A stretch of 64,000 bases of DNA. Origin: Piscirickettsiaceae bacterium. GTDB lineage: Bacteria > Pseudomonadota > Gammaproteobacteria > Nitrosococcales > Methylophagaceae. The stretch spans positions 178,325 through 242,324 of the forward strand of contig JABSQO010000002.1 in assembly GCA_013215775.1 (NCBI GenBank), read 5' to 3'. The translations under genes and the position numbers were made by a program. Numbering within the stretch: the stretch's first letter is position 1; every line of letters starts with the position of its first letter. Below the pieces are notes generated by a model. It worked only from the letters and a program-made list of their open reading frames with translations, searched no databases and was not told where the DNA came from. This document shows, in pieces, positions 49,101-57,812 of this stretch.

Positions 49101-50494
49101 CTCACAATTTTGTGCGAGTAACCATAATCGCGAATAAGACCGATTTTTTTATCGGCTATTTGCTTTATATTATCGATATAACCTTGTTCATTACGCATCA
49201 CGATAATAATCGGGCTGGAATGGTATGGCTTGGTAAAATTTAATATCTCACCTAAAGCAGAATCTGTTGTTGCAGAAATAATACCGACATCACCATTTTG
49301 AATTTTTTGGATAGACTCTTGCCACGTATCAGTACGCAAGACGTTAAAAGTAATGCCACTATGCTTTTCGACTAGTTTTAGATAATCGGTGACAATACCC
49401 ATATAATCACCGCTATTATCAAATTCTTCGTAAGGTAAACCGTCTGGATCGCCAGTAAAAGTGATAGATGGATGTTCATCTAGCCAATTTTGTTCATCCT
49501 TAGTCAAATGGATATAATGATTATTCTCAAAAATAAAATCAGTGATGCTTACGTTAGTGGGCTGTTTAATAAAACCTAATTGAGAATATATTTCCTTAAC
49601 TTGGTATAAACGATCTTGTTGAATATCACCTAATGGAATGGTATCTGCTGAAATGAGTTTGGCAGTTTGTTTGGCTTCATTACGTAGTACGTTGATACTG
49701 AATGCACTATGGTATTTTTGGTGAATCAGTTGCACCAATTCCTCTTGATGATCGAGTGCATAGCGCCATCCTTTTAGTGAGGCGTAAGTGAATCGTCGTG
49801 CCCGGTCAGGATGGTGTTTTAGTTCTTGCTCACTGGTGAAGAGAATATCACCATAGAAATCAATACCATAATCTTGGGGGTTAATAATATTCACCTCAAG
49901 ACCTTGTTCACGATAATAATAGGGAGCACTACTTAAGTATCCGGAAATAACATCAACATTGTCATTACTAAGCTCATCAAGATTATGAGTATGGTTAAGG
50001 AATATACAATCTTCCGGTGTTACCCCGGAACCGAGTAATAAACTTCTCAAAGGCGCTTGTTCTTCTGCAAAAGTATCAAACATGACACGTTTGCCTTTCA
50101 TTTTGTAAGGATGGTCAATACCAGATGATTTTTTACTAAAGAATACTAGGGGATTGTGTTGAAATATCGCTGCTAAGGCTTTTATTGGTGAGCCATTGGA
50201 ATAGTTCAGAATTAGGCCTGATGATCCGACACCATACTCTGCATTGCCAGATGTGACCTCACTAACGGGGCTCATATCATGAAATCGTTCTATAAACTCT
50301 ACATCTAAACCTACATCCTCATAATAACCTTGTTCTTTGGCAGCGTAATAACCAGCAAATTGGAATTGATGTGTCCATTTGAGTTGGAGTTTAATTGATT
50401 CAAGTTCTGTACTATCGACACGGATATCCGCAAACGCTAAGTTTGTAAAAATTAACGTAATAGTAATCCAGAGAATAGTTATGACGGATTTCAT
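46181..50494 (-). CDS. Giant sensor c-di-GMP protein: NMT1 + SBP3 + PAS + GAF + PAS + GGDEF + EAL
   Basis: About 1437 residues, beginning with a signal peptide (MKSVITILWITITLIF then FADI). Domain order: an NMT1/THI5-like periplasmic binding domain (LKWTHQFQFAGYYAAKEQGYYEDVGLDVEF), a second binding domain of the SBP_bac_3 type (SITFTGDPDGLPYEEF, GIISATTDSALGEILNFTKPY), a membrane helix (MQITFGLAILLILVLYW), PAS, GAF, PAS, GGDEF and EAL. The GGDEF is intact (RIGGDEFAILM) and has an RxxD inhibitory site (RQRD) five residues before it. The EAL has EVLLR in place of EALLR but keeps FEITETAAI, LDDFGSG and YLKIDG, so both activities are plausible. I start at 50494, at the signal peptide, rather than the upstream ATG at 50569. 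Confidence 0.88.
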   Translation of the reverse strand: MKSVITILWITITLIFTNLAFADIRVDSTELESIKLQLKWTHQFQFAGYYAAKEQGYYEDVGLDVEFIERFHDMSPVSEVTSGNAEYGVGSSGLILNYSNGSPIKALAAIFQHNPLVFFSKKSSGIDHPYKMKGKRVMFDTFAEEQAPLRSLLLGSGVTPEDCIFLNHTHNLDELSNDNVDVISGYLSSAPYYYREQGLEVNIINPQDYGIDFYGDILFTSEQELKHHPDRARRFTYASLKGWRYALDHQEELVQLIHQKYHSAFSINVLRNEAKQTAKLISADTIPLGDIQQDRLYQVKEIYSQLGFIKQPTNVSITDFIFENNHYIHLTKDEQNWLDEHPSITFTGDPDGLPYEEFDNSGDYMGIVTDYLKLVEKHSGITFNVLRTDTWQESIQKIQNGDVGIISATTDSALGEILNFTKPYHSSPIIIVMRNEQGYIDNIKQIADKKIGLIRDYGYSHKIVRAYPDIKFNWFNNVEQALTSVSSGKVDAVLATLAHASYKIPKLAANNIRIVGKTEFTTEIAFGVTKEYAPLISILNRAFDSISEQEKDQIFNKWGTVELIPYKNYMTIMQITFGLAILLILVLYWNKTLQQQIKARKQAETASDRNQQRFQSIFDDAPFGIGVVHSRTGKVFEVNPQFCSILGRDRSKLIKDISSWISIIHPADQEILIFNIRQIRSRKITTFDIDIRCIKPNGSIAWLRISASPLLNEKGIYTTYLCMIEDITATKAKDEVLRVLAESKSYNDDILDLIVHQLTLSTNMRFGFIATFNPQDSSKMDILAACENGTQTETFSYITKGTPSENVLKGETCYYPNTLQSLFPNDNMLVEMGVISYFGIPLFNKARKAVGVFSVLDDKPMDLNNNTMDLIQSLAVRVEIEVERQQVQGELKKLSLAVEYSPNAVMITDHKAHIEYINPKFTEITGFSSEDIIGKKPDLFELTDSNLEMWDTLMSKQEWRGEMQNKKKNGDTYWARQFVVPITNDAGDITHFVSMHEDITESKRINEEMSHRASHDMLTGLINRSEFEHRLSRVVVTAQKDFTTHALCFLDLDQFKVVNDTSGHIAGDELLRQLGTLLRSHIRQRDTLARIGGDEFAILMEHCGIDQASRAAEAVRKLIENFQFDWEGRSYHIGVSIGVALITNSTKDSTEVLKHADLACYTAKDHGRNRIHVYHNDDENQAKQESDIHWAARATEAMENDHFLLYVQPIEPLSDPNATTAYEVLLRLKDPNGDIIIPPGAFLPAVERYNLACKVDLWVIDTLFKWVAEHASQLKNIHHFSINLSGQSLGDEALLGHVVTLLNNKTLPADKITFEITETAAISNLRDATNFMTILKSHGCSFALDDFGSGLSSFAYLKNLPVEYLKIDGMFVKDIIDDPIDAAMVRSINDIGHVMNMKTIAEFVENNAIKQQLIEIGIDYAQGYGISPPFPLDELLK

Positions 50495-50685
50495 TTTTAC
50501 TTGGGATAACCACATATTTATAAATAATAAAATCCTTTTATACCATATTATTACTATGGATATTGTCACTGTTAGCGTTGATATTATTTGTACACAATGT
50601 TATTAAAACAGATCAGTAGAGCCACACCATTTCAATCTGATGGTAAAATCGCTCTTACAATTAGTTAAAATAAGGGTGACAAGTG

Positions 50686-50931
50686 ATGTTGGATAGCAAG
50701 AAAATTGAAGAGGTGGTACAAAGTCTTACCGATGCATTACCACCGGGTTTAGTATCAATGCAACAAGATGTTGAAAAAAATATTCGTGCGGCGATGAGTG
50801 CAACGTTTGCCAAGTTAGATTTGGTCACACGGGAAGAGTTTGATGTTCAAACTCAGGTGTTGCATCGTACACGTGAAAAATTGGAAGCGTTAGAAAAGCG
50901 TGTTTCTGAACTAGAAACAGAGAAAGAATAG
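50686..50931 (+). CDS. ubiK: Ubiquinone biosynthesis accessory factor UbiK (BMFP)
   Basis: An 81-residue helical protein (MLDSKKIEEVVQSLTDALP, then LVTREEFDVQTQVL and a coiled coil) matching the UbiK/YqiC/BMFP family, which helps the soluble Ubi complex and binds UbiJ. The ATG at 50686 follows a GTG at 50683; I take the ATG, the family start. It precedes ppnP by 2 bases. Confidence 0.88.
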   Translation: MLDSKKIEEVVQSLTDALPPGLVSMQQDVEKNIRAAMSATFAKLDLVTREEFDVQTQVLHRTREKLEALEKRVSELETEKE

Positions 50932-50933
50932 AA

Positions 50934-51248
50934 ATGTCAGAATTTAATAATATCACTATCACTCGTGAAGCCAATGTGTATTTTGATGGCAATGTGACTA
51001 GCAGAACCGTTACCTTTACTGATGGAACAACAAAAACTTTGGGCATTATGATGCCGGGCGACTATACCTTTGGAACAGATAAAGCTGAATTAATGGAAAT
51101 CATGGCGGGGGAGTTAACGTATCGTCTAGATGGCAGTGATGACTGGTTAGCAATTAAAGCGGGTGAATCATTTAATGTGCCTGCTGATTCATCCTTTGAT
51201 TTGAAAGTAACGCAGTTAGCAGATTATTGTTGTTCTTATTTAGATTAA
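50934..51248 (+). CDS. ppnP: Pyrimidine/purine nucleoside phosphorylase PpnP
   Basis: A 104-residue single-domain cupin (MSEFNNITITREANVYFDGNVTSRTVTF, then GIMMPGDYTFGTDKAE and FNVPADSSFDLKV) matching YaiE/PpnP. The enzyme phosphorolyses several nucleosides to bases and ribose-1-phosphate. Starts 2 bases after ubiK and is followed by a perfect terminator. Confidence 0.92.
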   Translation: MSEFNNITITREANVYFDGNVTSRTVTFTDGTTKTLGIMMPGDYTFGTDKAELMEIMAGELTYRLDGSDDWLAIKAGESFNVPADSSFDLKVTQLADYCCSYLD

Positions 51249-51270
51249 ATAATTTCAACAATCCAGATTT

Positions 51271-51301
51271 AAAAAGGCCATCATTAATGATGGCCTTTTT
51301 A
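51271..51301 (+). terminator. Intrinsic terminator after ppnP
   Basis: AAAAAGGCCATCATTAATGATGGCCTTTTT is a perfect palindrome with a GC-rich core and a T-run, so it can also work in the opposite direction. Confidence 0.9.
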
Positions 51302-51446
51302 TTGGTTTAGGTAGTTTATCAATGGTAAAAGTGCAATGAAACTGTGAATCAAGTCTAATATTTGGGAAGAAAAAACTTAAGGCCATGTCCTATCTTCTGA
51401 TCTGATAACAGTTTAAGCTTATATTTTATAAGATAAGGAGATCTTA

Positions 51447-52952
51447 ATGAGTATTGCAATAATACACAGTCGAGCAATTACCGGCATTGATGCCCCGCCA
51501 GTCACTATCGAAGTACATATTTCTAACGGACTCCCTAGTTTAAATATTGTAGGATTGGCTGAAACTGCAGTTAAAGAAAGCAAAGACCGAGTACGTTCAG
51601 CACTGCTTAATTCACAATTTAGCTTCCCACAGCAACGTATTACTATCAACCTGGCACCGGCAGATTTACCCAAAGAGGGAGGACGATTTGATTTGCCGAT
51701 AGCATTAGGAATATTAGCTGCATCAGGACAAATACCAGTCAGTTCATTGGTCGATAAGGAGTTTATTGGTGAATTGAGTCTAACAGGGAAATTGCGTCAA
51801 GTTCGAGGTGTACTGTCAACCATCCTAGCGGTTACTAAGGCCGGACGTGAATTGATTCTTCCTACAGATAATGCCTCAGAAGCAGCATTAATTGAAGGTT
51901 CAAAAAGTCGTTCTGCACCACATCTATTAGCTGTCTGTGCTTATTTGTCGGGGCAGAAAACATTGGAGTTAACCGAGAAAATAACAGAACAAAAGAACGT
52001 GGAATATCCTGACCTTGCTGATGTTCGAGGGCAAGCTCATGCTCGTCGCGCTATAGAAGTCGCAGCCGCAGGTAGTCATTCATTATTATTAACAGGTCCA
52101 CCTGGAACGGGTAAGACGATGTTGGCAACTCGTTTACCCGGAATTATGCCAGATATGACGGAGCAAGAGGCTGTTTATACCGCAACTGTTCAGTCTATTT
52201 CATTGAGTGGGTTCGATGTTAAAAAATGGCGGCAACGACCCTTTCGACCTCCACATCACACCGCATCAGCAGTTGCCATGGTGGGAGGTGGTAGCCCACC
52301 TAGACCCGGTGAGATTTCCTTAGCTCACAATGGCATTTTATTTCTTGATGAATTACCAGAATTTGATCGGAAAGTATTAGAAGTTCTGCGTGAACCGATA
52401 GAATCTGGCAAAATCACCATTTCTCGAGCAGCACATCAAGCAGAGTTTCCGGCACGTTTTCAATTAGTGGCAGCAATGAACCCATGTCCGTGTGGATATC
52501 TGGGATATGAACGTTGCCACTGTACTGAAGAACAGGTGCGGCGTTACCGCGCCAAAGTATCAGGCCCACTGATGGATAGGATTGATATGCTGGTGGAAGT
52601 CCCACCGGTTTCGAAAGCGTTATTGCGTCCCGCATCAGTAGATGAACAAGAAGAATGTAGTGCTGAAGTACGAGAAAGAGTGGTCGCCGCCAGAGAGCGG
52701 CAAATGGCCCGAATGGGCAAAGCGAATTATTTGTTAGAACATAAAGAATTAGAGGTTTATTGCAAATTGAGTGACAGCAATTATCAATTATTAGAGCAAG
52801 CGATTAGTCGTTTAGGATTATCTGCACGTGCTTACAATCGTATTTTGAAAGTGGCTAGGACGATTGCAGATTTAGCCGACTCAGAACATATTCAAACGTC
52901 ACATTTAAGTGAAGCTATATCCTATAGACGGTTGGATACGATGGGTGCATGA
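51447..52952 (+). CDS. comM: ComM-like YifB family Mg chelatase-related AAA+ protein
   Basis: A 501-residue hexameric ATPase. The N-terminal Lon-like domain (SIAIIHSRAITGIDAPPVTIEVH) is followed by Walker A GPPGTGKTMLA near residue 218, Walker B NGILFLDELPEF and a zinc-binding cluster CPCGYLGYERCHC. ComM is a branch-migration helicase that helps integrate DNA after transformation, as shown in Vibrio and other bacteria. Start supported by AAGGAG at 51435-51440. The gene overlaps rep. Confidence 0.93.
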   Translation: MSIAIIHSRAITGIDAPPVTIEVHISNGLPSLNIVGLAETAVKESKDRVRSALLNSQFSFPQQRITINLAPADLPKEGGRFDLPIALGILAASGQIPVSSLVDKEFIGELSLTGKLRQVRGVLSTILAVTKAGRELILPTDNASEAALIEGSKSRSAPHLLAVCAYLSGQKTLELTEKITEQKNVEYPDLADVRGQAHARRAIEVAAAGSHSLLLTGPPGTGKTMLATRLPGIMPDMTEQEAVYTATVQSISLSGFDVKKWRQRPFRPPHHTASAVAMVGGGSPPRPGEISLAHNGILFLDELPEFDRKVLEVLREPIESGKITISRAAHQAEFPARFQLVAAMNPCPCGYLGYERCHCTEEQVRRYRAKVSGPLMDRIDMLVEVPPVSKALLRPASVDEQEECSAEVRERVVAARERQMARMGKANYLLEHKELEVYCKLSDSNYQLLEQAISRLGLSARAYNRILKVARTIADLADSEHIQTSHLSEAISYRRLDTMGA

Positions 52953-54957
52953 TCTTAATCCGCAGCAGCGGGAAGCTGCACGTCATATTGACGGACCATT
53001 ATTGGTTTTAGCGGGAGCAGGAAGTGGAAAAACACGGGTTATTATTAGGAAGATTGCTTATTTAATTGAGCAATGTGATATTGCGCCTCGCAATATTGCA
53101 GCAGTGACTTTTACTAACAAAGCAGCACGAGAAATGAAAAGTCGCGTGGCTGAATTGATGACTTCACGAGGCACATCTTCACGTGGACTAATGGTATCCA
53201 CTTTTCATAATCTGGGCTTAACCATACTGCGACGAGAATATGCACATTTATCTTATCGTAGCGGTTTTTCTATTTTTGATGCTCAAGATAGTTTGGCTGT
53301 ATTACGTGACTTGATGGGCCGTGATTTTGCTGCTGATAGTGAGCATGCTGAACAATGCCAGTGGCAGATATCTGAATGGAAAAATCAGCTTATCATGCCT
53401 GAACAAGCCATAAACATTGCTCAAGATGGCCAGCAAGTAACAGCAGCTAATGTTTATCGTCGTTATGTTGAGGCTTTGCAAGCTTATAATGCAGTTGATT
53501 TTGATGATTTAATTTTGAAACCTGTTCAGTTGTTTCGACAATTCCCCGACGTATTAAAACATTGGCAAGCTCGTATTCATTACTTATTGGTAGATGAATA
53601 TCAAGATACTAATGGTTGCCAATATGAGTTGGTGAAGCAACTTGTGGGTATTCGTGAAGCGTTAACAGTGGTAGGTGATGATGACCAATCAGTGTATTCA
53701 TGGCGTGGCGCAAGACCTGAGAACTTAGTACAATTACAGCAAGATTTCCCTCGCTTAAAATTGATTAAATTGGAACAGAATTACCGTTCTATGGGACGAA
53801 TATTACGGGTAGCGAATCAGTTAATCAGTAATAACCCTCATGTTTTTGAAAAAAAGCTATGGAGTACGATGGGTGAAGGCGATCCTATTCGGGTTATTGG
53901 TTGTCGTAATGAAGAGCATGAATCTGAAAAAATAATCTCTGAATTGCTTTATCACAAACTTAAACATCAAACTAACTTTAAGGATTATGCGATTTTATAT
54001 CGTAGTAATCACCAATCTCGCCCTATTGAAAAAATTCTTCGTGAGCATGATGTACCCTATTTTTTAACTGGAGGCACCTCCTTTTTTGCACGAGTGGAAG
54101 TCAAAGATATCATGGCATATCTACGATTAATCGCGAATCAAGATGACGATAATGCTTTTTTAAGAGTAATTAACACCCCAAGGCGGGGCATTGGCTCAAG
54201 TACATTGCAGGCATTAGGTAACTATGCAGCGCAAAGAGATACCAGCTTATTTGGTGCCTGTTTTGAAATGGGTTTATCTGAAAAATTGTCCGCTACGGCT
54301 ATGGGGCGAATAGAGTATTTCAGCCAATGGTTAGTGGATATTGCTGATCGTGCTAAACGCGGAGATCTTATGGAGGCTATTCGCGATATGGTGGAAGAAA
54401 TTGATTACCGTGGTTGGTTAGAAGAGGTCACAGGTGATCCTGATAAAGCGATCCGAAGAATGGAAAATGTTGAAGAGTTATTGTCATGGGTTGGGCGGTT
54501 AGTTGAACAAGATTCAGAACAAAAGAATATCGGTGAGATTGCAGCACAATTAACATTGATGGATATTCTGGAACGACAGGCGGATGAAAATCAGGATGAT
54601 GCGGTACATCTGATGACGTTACATGCTGCTAAGGGCTTGGAATTTCCACATGTCTTTATTATTGGGATGGAAGAAGAAATACTACCCCATCGTACGAGTA
54701 TTGAAGAAGAAAATATTGAAGAAGAACGTCGTTTAGCTTATGTTGGAATAACGCGCGCGCAAAGAAGCTTAGTTTTCACATTAGCAAATTCTCGTAAGCG
54801 ATATGGTGAAAAAATAGCGTGTGAAGAAAGTCGATTTTTACGTGAGTTACCAGCAGAAGATTTGATTTGGACTACTGATAAAACACAAGTTGATCCTGAA
54901 GAGCGCCAACAACGTGGTAAAGCACATTTAAGCAATATTAGGGATATGTTGAAATAA
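52945..54957 (+). CDS. rep: ATP-dependent DNA helicase Rep
   Basis: A 670-residue UvrD/Rep helicase. Walker A LAGAGSGKTRVII is near residue 27, helicase motif YLLVDEYQDTNGCQYEL follows, and VHLMTLHAAKGLEFPHVFI and LAYVGITRAQ are later motifs. The frame is open from 52909, but the family protein begins with a short stretch equivalent to DLNPQQREA, so I take the GTG at 52945 (8 bases inside comM). This gives a length close to E. coli Rep (673). It helps replication forks past obstacles. Confidence 0.92.
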   Translation: MHDLNPQQREAARHIDGPLLVLAGAGSGKTRVIIRKIAYLIEQCDIAPRNIAAVTFTNKAAREMKSRVAELMTSRGTSSRGLMVSTFHNLGLTILRREYAHLSYRSGFSIFDAQDSLAVLRDLMGRDFAADSEHAEQCQWQISEWKNQLIMPEQAINIAQDGQQVTAANVYRRYVEALQAYNAVDFDDLILKPVQLFRQFPDVLKHWQARIHYLLVDEYQDTNGCQYELVKQLVGIREALTVVGDDDQSVYSWRGARPENLVQLQQDFPRLKLIKLEQNYRSMGRILRVANQLISNNPHVFEKKLWSTMGEGDPIRVIGCRNEEHESEKIISELLYHKLKHQTNFKDYAILYRSNHQSRPIEKILREHDVPYFLTGGTSFFARVEVKDIMAYLRLIANQDDDNAFLRVINTPRRGIGSSTLQALGNYAAQRDTSLFGACFEMGLSEKLSATAMGRIEYFSQWLVDIADRAKRGDLMEAIRDMVEEIDYRGWLEEVTGDPDKAIRRMENVEELLSWVGRLVEQDSEQKNIGEIAAQLTLMDILERQADENQDDAVHLMTLHAAKGLEFPHVFIIGMEEEILPHRTSIEEENIEEERRLAYVGITRAQRSLVFTLANSRKRYGEKIACEESRFLRELPAEDLIWTTDKTQVDPEERQQRGKAHLSNIRDMLK

Positions 54958-54982
54958 TTAATCCGAGTTCAGGTTAATTAGA

Positions 54983-55477
54983 TTACTTCCATTCGAAAGT
55001 CGCTTTTTGCTCACCATCTTCTGCACGATACATTAGCTGGAGGCCGTGTAAGAAATTACGCAATATTTGATCTTTGCATTGACGAAAATGTTTGTGATCT
55101 GCTCGACGGAAAAAAGCGCTTAATTCATGCTTGCTGATACGTAAGTCTGCAAGTAGCAATATCTCTAGAATGTCTTCATCTTTCAGATCAAAAGCAATTT
55201 TCAGTTTTCTAAAGATAATATTATTGTTTATTTTTTTCTCAGGTTGAGGCTGTTCACCTTCTCTTTTTCCTCGACGTTCATTGATTAAGCCATTTAAGAA
55301 CGTGGCTATCTGGACATCACTGCAATTTTTATAATCAGGATCATCATCTTTCTTCAGCCAATTACTAATTTGTCCACGAGTGACATCAAGTTCAGCCAAG
55401 GCAAAAATAGCCATCATTTTTGAGTCGTTTAAGTCCAAAATATAACGGATCCGACGTAAAACATCATTATTAGTCAC
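54983..55477 (-). CDS. DUF1456 family protein (YehS-like)
   Basis: A 164-residue soluble protein made of two repeats of about 70 residues (NNDVLRRIRYILDLND...LDVTRGQISNWLKKDDDP and NNIIFRKLKIAFDLKD...LRISKHELSAFFRR), the DUF1456/YehS pattern. No function is established. It converges on rep. Confidence 0.85.
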   Translation of the reverse strand: MTNNDVLRRIRYILDLNDSKMMAIFALAELDVTRGQISNWLKKDDDPDYKNCSDVQIATFLNGLINERRGKREGEQPQPEKKINNNIIFRKLKIAFDLKDEDILEILLLADLRISKHELSAFFRRADHKHFRQCKDQILRNFLHGLQLMYRAEDGEQKATFEWK

Positions 55478-55502
55478 AATAATTCACTTATAAAAATAGA
55501 AT

Positions 55503-55790
55503 TTAAAGAGGCCAGAGGGTTATGCCGAGTAACATAAACCGCAATGACAATAAGCCACACAATACGGTAGCAAGGGTATAAACAGATTTAATACCGATAC
55601 TAGGAATATTTTTAATACCAATATAGGCACCAATAGCGGTGACAAAAAATGAAAACTCACTGAGCACAAGCAAGGTTAGTAATGGTAGCGATGTTGTACC
55701 ATCACTACCTAATTGACTTCCCCTGACAACAACAAGCAGCAGAAAAGAGGCTAATCCTAGGGCAATATAGGGAAAATGAATTGTTTTCAT
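55503..55790 (-). CDS. Small hypothetical membrane protein
   Basis: Three membrane helices in 95 residues (residues 8-24, 37-57 and 71-91) with no family I recognise. It lies 21 bases downstream of the cytochrome c gene and 25 bases upstream of the DUF1456 gene on the same strand, so it is probably real and part of that transcript. Confidence 0.6.
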   Translation of the reverse strand: MKTIHFPYIALGLASFLLLVVVRGSQLGSDGTTSLPLLTLLVLSEFSFFVTAIGAYIGIKNIPSIGIKSVYTLATVLCGLLSLRFMLLGITLWPL

Positions 55791-55811
55791 TAGTGTCTTT
55801 GATGGCGAATG

Positions 55812-56285
55812 TTATTTAACCAGCGATAACATGTGATCAACAGCAGCCTTCACTTCATCATCACTTAAACTTGGATTAGTACCGCGAGCAGGCATCATAT
55901 TAAAACCATTAATAGCATGGTCATAAAGCACGTTGATACCTTGTTCAATTCGCGGAGCCCAAGCGGCAGCATCACCTAATTTCGGGGATTGCATCATGCC
56001 TGTACTGTGGCAGAGTGCACAGGCGTTAGCGACAATTTGTTCGCCACTTTCAACGCTGGCTTCAATAATTGGCGCGGCTTCAACAACAACAGGTGGTTCC
56101 CCAACGTGTACTTCAGCAACGGGTTTAATGCGTTCAGCAATAGCTTCTTCGGTCATACTTTCAGGTGTAACAACGTGTTTTGCCTTATCTTGCATAGTAG
56201 AAAGAACGATATTTATTACAAAGAATACAATGGCAAAAATGACGATACTACCAACAATGAATTTGCCCGTTTTTTGAGAATCCAT
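55812..56285 (-). CDS. Membrane-anchored cytochrome c5 family protein
   Basis: A 157-residue protein with an N-terminal membrane helix (FIVGSIVIFAIVFFVINIVL) and a C-terminal class I haem domain: CALCH (about residue 88), and the axial methionine in MMPARGTNPSLSDDEVKAAVDHML. This is the cytochrome c5-like class that shuttles electrons in the periplasm. It is not next to the sulfide dehydrogenase gene, but could in principle serve it; partner unknown. Confidence 0.85.
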   Translation of the reverse strand: MDSQKTGKFIVGSIVIFAIVFFVINIVLSTMQDKAKHVVTPESMTEEAIAERIKPVAEVHVGEPPVVVEAAPIIEASVESGEQIVANACALCHSTGMMQSPKLGDAAAWAPRIEQGINVLYDHAINGFNMMPARGTNPSLSDDEVKAAVDHMLSLVK

Positions 56286-56348
56286 GATTAAACCTTAGTT
56301 TGGGATGAAAGTGGTAATTATACGGTGATTATGGTCTTGGTGGAAATA

Positions 56349-57350
56349 CTACTCGATAGCCCTTAAGGCAAGTTTACCAATTGTAGTCCCGCTCATTAAT
56401 TGTTGATGTGCTTTAGTGATATTATCAGCCGTGATGGGGCCAATAGTATCGGTTAATGTACTGGTTAATATCCTATTATCAAGTAATTGGGCGACTTTAT
56501 TTAGAATATGATGCTGTTCTATCATGTCATCCGTGTTAAACATGGGCCGTGTGAACATAAATTCCCATACTAGACCAGCACTTTTAGATTTTAAACAATC
56601 TAAATCATGTTTTTCCTGACTACCAACGATGGTGCAAATCATACCTTGTGGTGCAATTAATTCTGCCATCGTGGCAAAGTGCCGATCGGTATCATTAAGA
56701 CATAAAATATAATCAGGATCTTTTAGTCCTAAACTACGGTATTGCAGTACCAAATCGCTATGATGATTGATGACATGAGCCGCACCGAGTTTTTGGCACC
56801 ATTGTTCAGATTCACTGCGAGATGCAGTAGCAATAACATTTAATTTAGCGACTGTTTTAGCCAATTGAATGGCAATAGAACCGACACCGCCAGCACCACC
56901 AATAATTAGAATATTTTTTCCGGCATCTTGTTCAGCCGTAATTTTAAGACGTGAAAATAATGCTTCCCAAGCTGTAATGCTGGTCAGGGGCATTGCAGCA
57001 ATTTCAGGTGCTGATAATGACTTTGGCGCATGGCCAATAATACGTTCATCAACGATCTGATGGCTGGCATAACAACCAGAGCGGCGAACATCTCCCGCAT
57101 AGAAAACAGTATCACCGACATTGAATAAGTCAACTTTATCACCGATAGCGATAATAAGACCTGTTGCATCCCAACCGACGATTTTAGGGTGAGTGAGTGG
57201 AGATTGAATCGATTCTTTTACTTTAATATCAACTGGGTTAACTGCAATCGCTTCAATTTCAACTAATACATCATGACCCATGGGAGGTTGAATATTTTGT
57301 TCGAACATTATTGGTGGTGTATCACCACTAGTAAAACCATATGCTTTCAT
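56349..57350 (-). CDS. Zinc-type alcohol dehydrogenase-like / quinone oxidoreductase family protein
   Basis: A 333-residue medium-chain dehydrogenase/reductase: MKAYGFTSGDTPPIMFEQNI, VEIEAIAVNPVDIKVKE, GWDATGLIIAIG, and the nucleotide loop ILIIGGAGGVGSIAIQLAKT. The four structural zinc cysteines are absent, placing it with the zinc-free quinone oxidoreductase-like group (NADPH-dependent). Substrate unknown. It is divergent from the bufferin operon. Confidence 0.82.
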   Translation of the reverse strand: MKAYGFTSGDTPPIMFEQNIQPPMGHDVLVEIEAIAVNPVDIKVKESIQSPLTHPKIVGWDATGLIIAIGDKVDLFNVGDTVFYAGDVRRSGCYASHQIVDERIIGHAPKSLSAPEIAAMPLTSITAWEALFSRLKITAEQDAGKNILIIGGAGGVGSIAIQLAKTVAKLNVIATASRSESEQWCQKLGAAHVINHHSDLVLQYRSLGLKDPDYILCLNDTDRHFATMAELIAPQGMICTIVGSQEKHDLDCLKSKSAGLVWEFMFTRPMFNTDDMIEQHHILNKVAQLLDNRILTSTLTDTIGPITADNITKAHQQLMSGTTIGKLALRAIE

Positions 57351-57419
57351 AAATTATCATCAGTGTTAATTTGTTGAACCGATACTATATGAGCTAATTA
57401 AGACAAGCACAAAAATTAT

Positions 57420-57459
57420 TTGACCGAATTTTGTAACACTATCTAATAGATTGCGTCTA
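57420..57459 (+). promoter_or_regulatory. Overlapping promoter candidates for the buf operon
   Basis: A sigma-70-like pair TTGACC (57420-57425) and TCTAAT (57442-57447), 16-base spacer, each one mismatch from consensus. Interleaved with it is an ECF-like pair TGTAAC (57432-57437) and CGTCTA (57454-57459), also 16 bases apart; many ECF sigma factors use an AAC -35 and a CGTC -10. Either would start transcription about 80-100 bases before bufA2. Confidence 0.45.
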
Positions 57460-57548
57460 GCTTTTAGGGGTTGATGTATGTACCCCAGTCATTTTTGCAT
57501 CACTACAAGAGTGTTTCAAAAACTGAATTTTATTTTAAGGAGATATGT

Positions 57549-57806
57549 ATGAGCATTATGAAAAAGACAACTGGATTGGCGATGGCAATTGCAGCGGCAA
57601 GTTTAGTGGGCTGTGCAAGCACAGCTGAAACAAGTACTTCAAGTGTCGAACTTGTACATTGTTATGGTGTAACTGCATGTAAAGGCCATAATGACTGTAA
57701 AACAGCAGAAAATGCGTGTAAAGGTCAAGCAGAATGCAAAGGCCACGGTTTTGCTGCAACGTCAGCTGAAGCTTGTGCTGCTGCTGCTGGTACTGTAGGC
57801 GAATAA
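57549..57806 (+). CDS. bufA2: BufA2-type bufferin precursor peptide
   Basis: An 85-residue cysteine-rich peptide. The leader [22 protein letters not shown] carries a Sec signal with a lipobox-like LVGC at Cys22. The core has five cysteines in a regular pattern: Cys38, Cys44, Cys50, Cys57 and Cys63 ([15 protein letters not shown], then [13 protein letters not shown]), plus Cys76. This matches BufA2 bufferins, ribosomally made peptides whose cysteines are oxidised by an MNIO enzyme and that sequester copper in the periplasm. AAGGAG supports the start. The longer frame from 57471 is not coding. The maturase bufB and chaperone bufC follow. Confidence 0.85.
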   Translation: MSIMKKTTGLAMAIAAASLVGCASTAETSTSSVELVHCYGVTACKGHNDCKTAENACKGQAECKGHGFAATSAEACAAAAGTVGE

Positions 57807-57812
57807 AGTAGA

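Noticed and set aside
51418..51432. AT-rich inverted repeat CTTATA/TATAAG just before the comM ribosome-binding site.
   Set aside because: Only six A/T-rich pairs with a three-base loop; too weak to call a regulator site without conservation.
55812..56285. The cytochrome c5-like gene as the partner subunit of the sulfide dehydrogenase.
   Set aside because: It is over 40 kb away, single-haem and unlinked; the link is possible but has no direct support in the sequence.
57471..57548. A 26-residue N-terminal extension of the bufA2 frame.
   Set aside because: The signal peptide begins at 57549 behind a clear AAGGAG site, and the extension shows no coding features.
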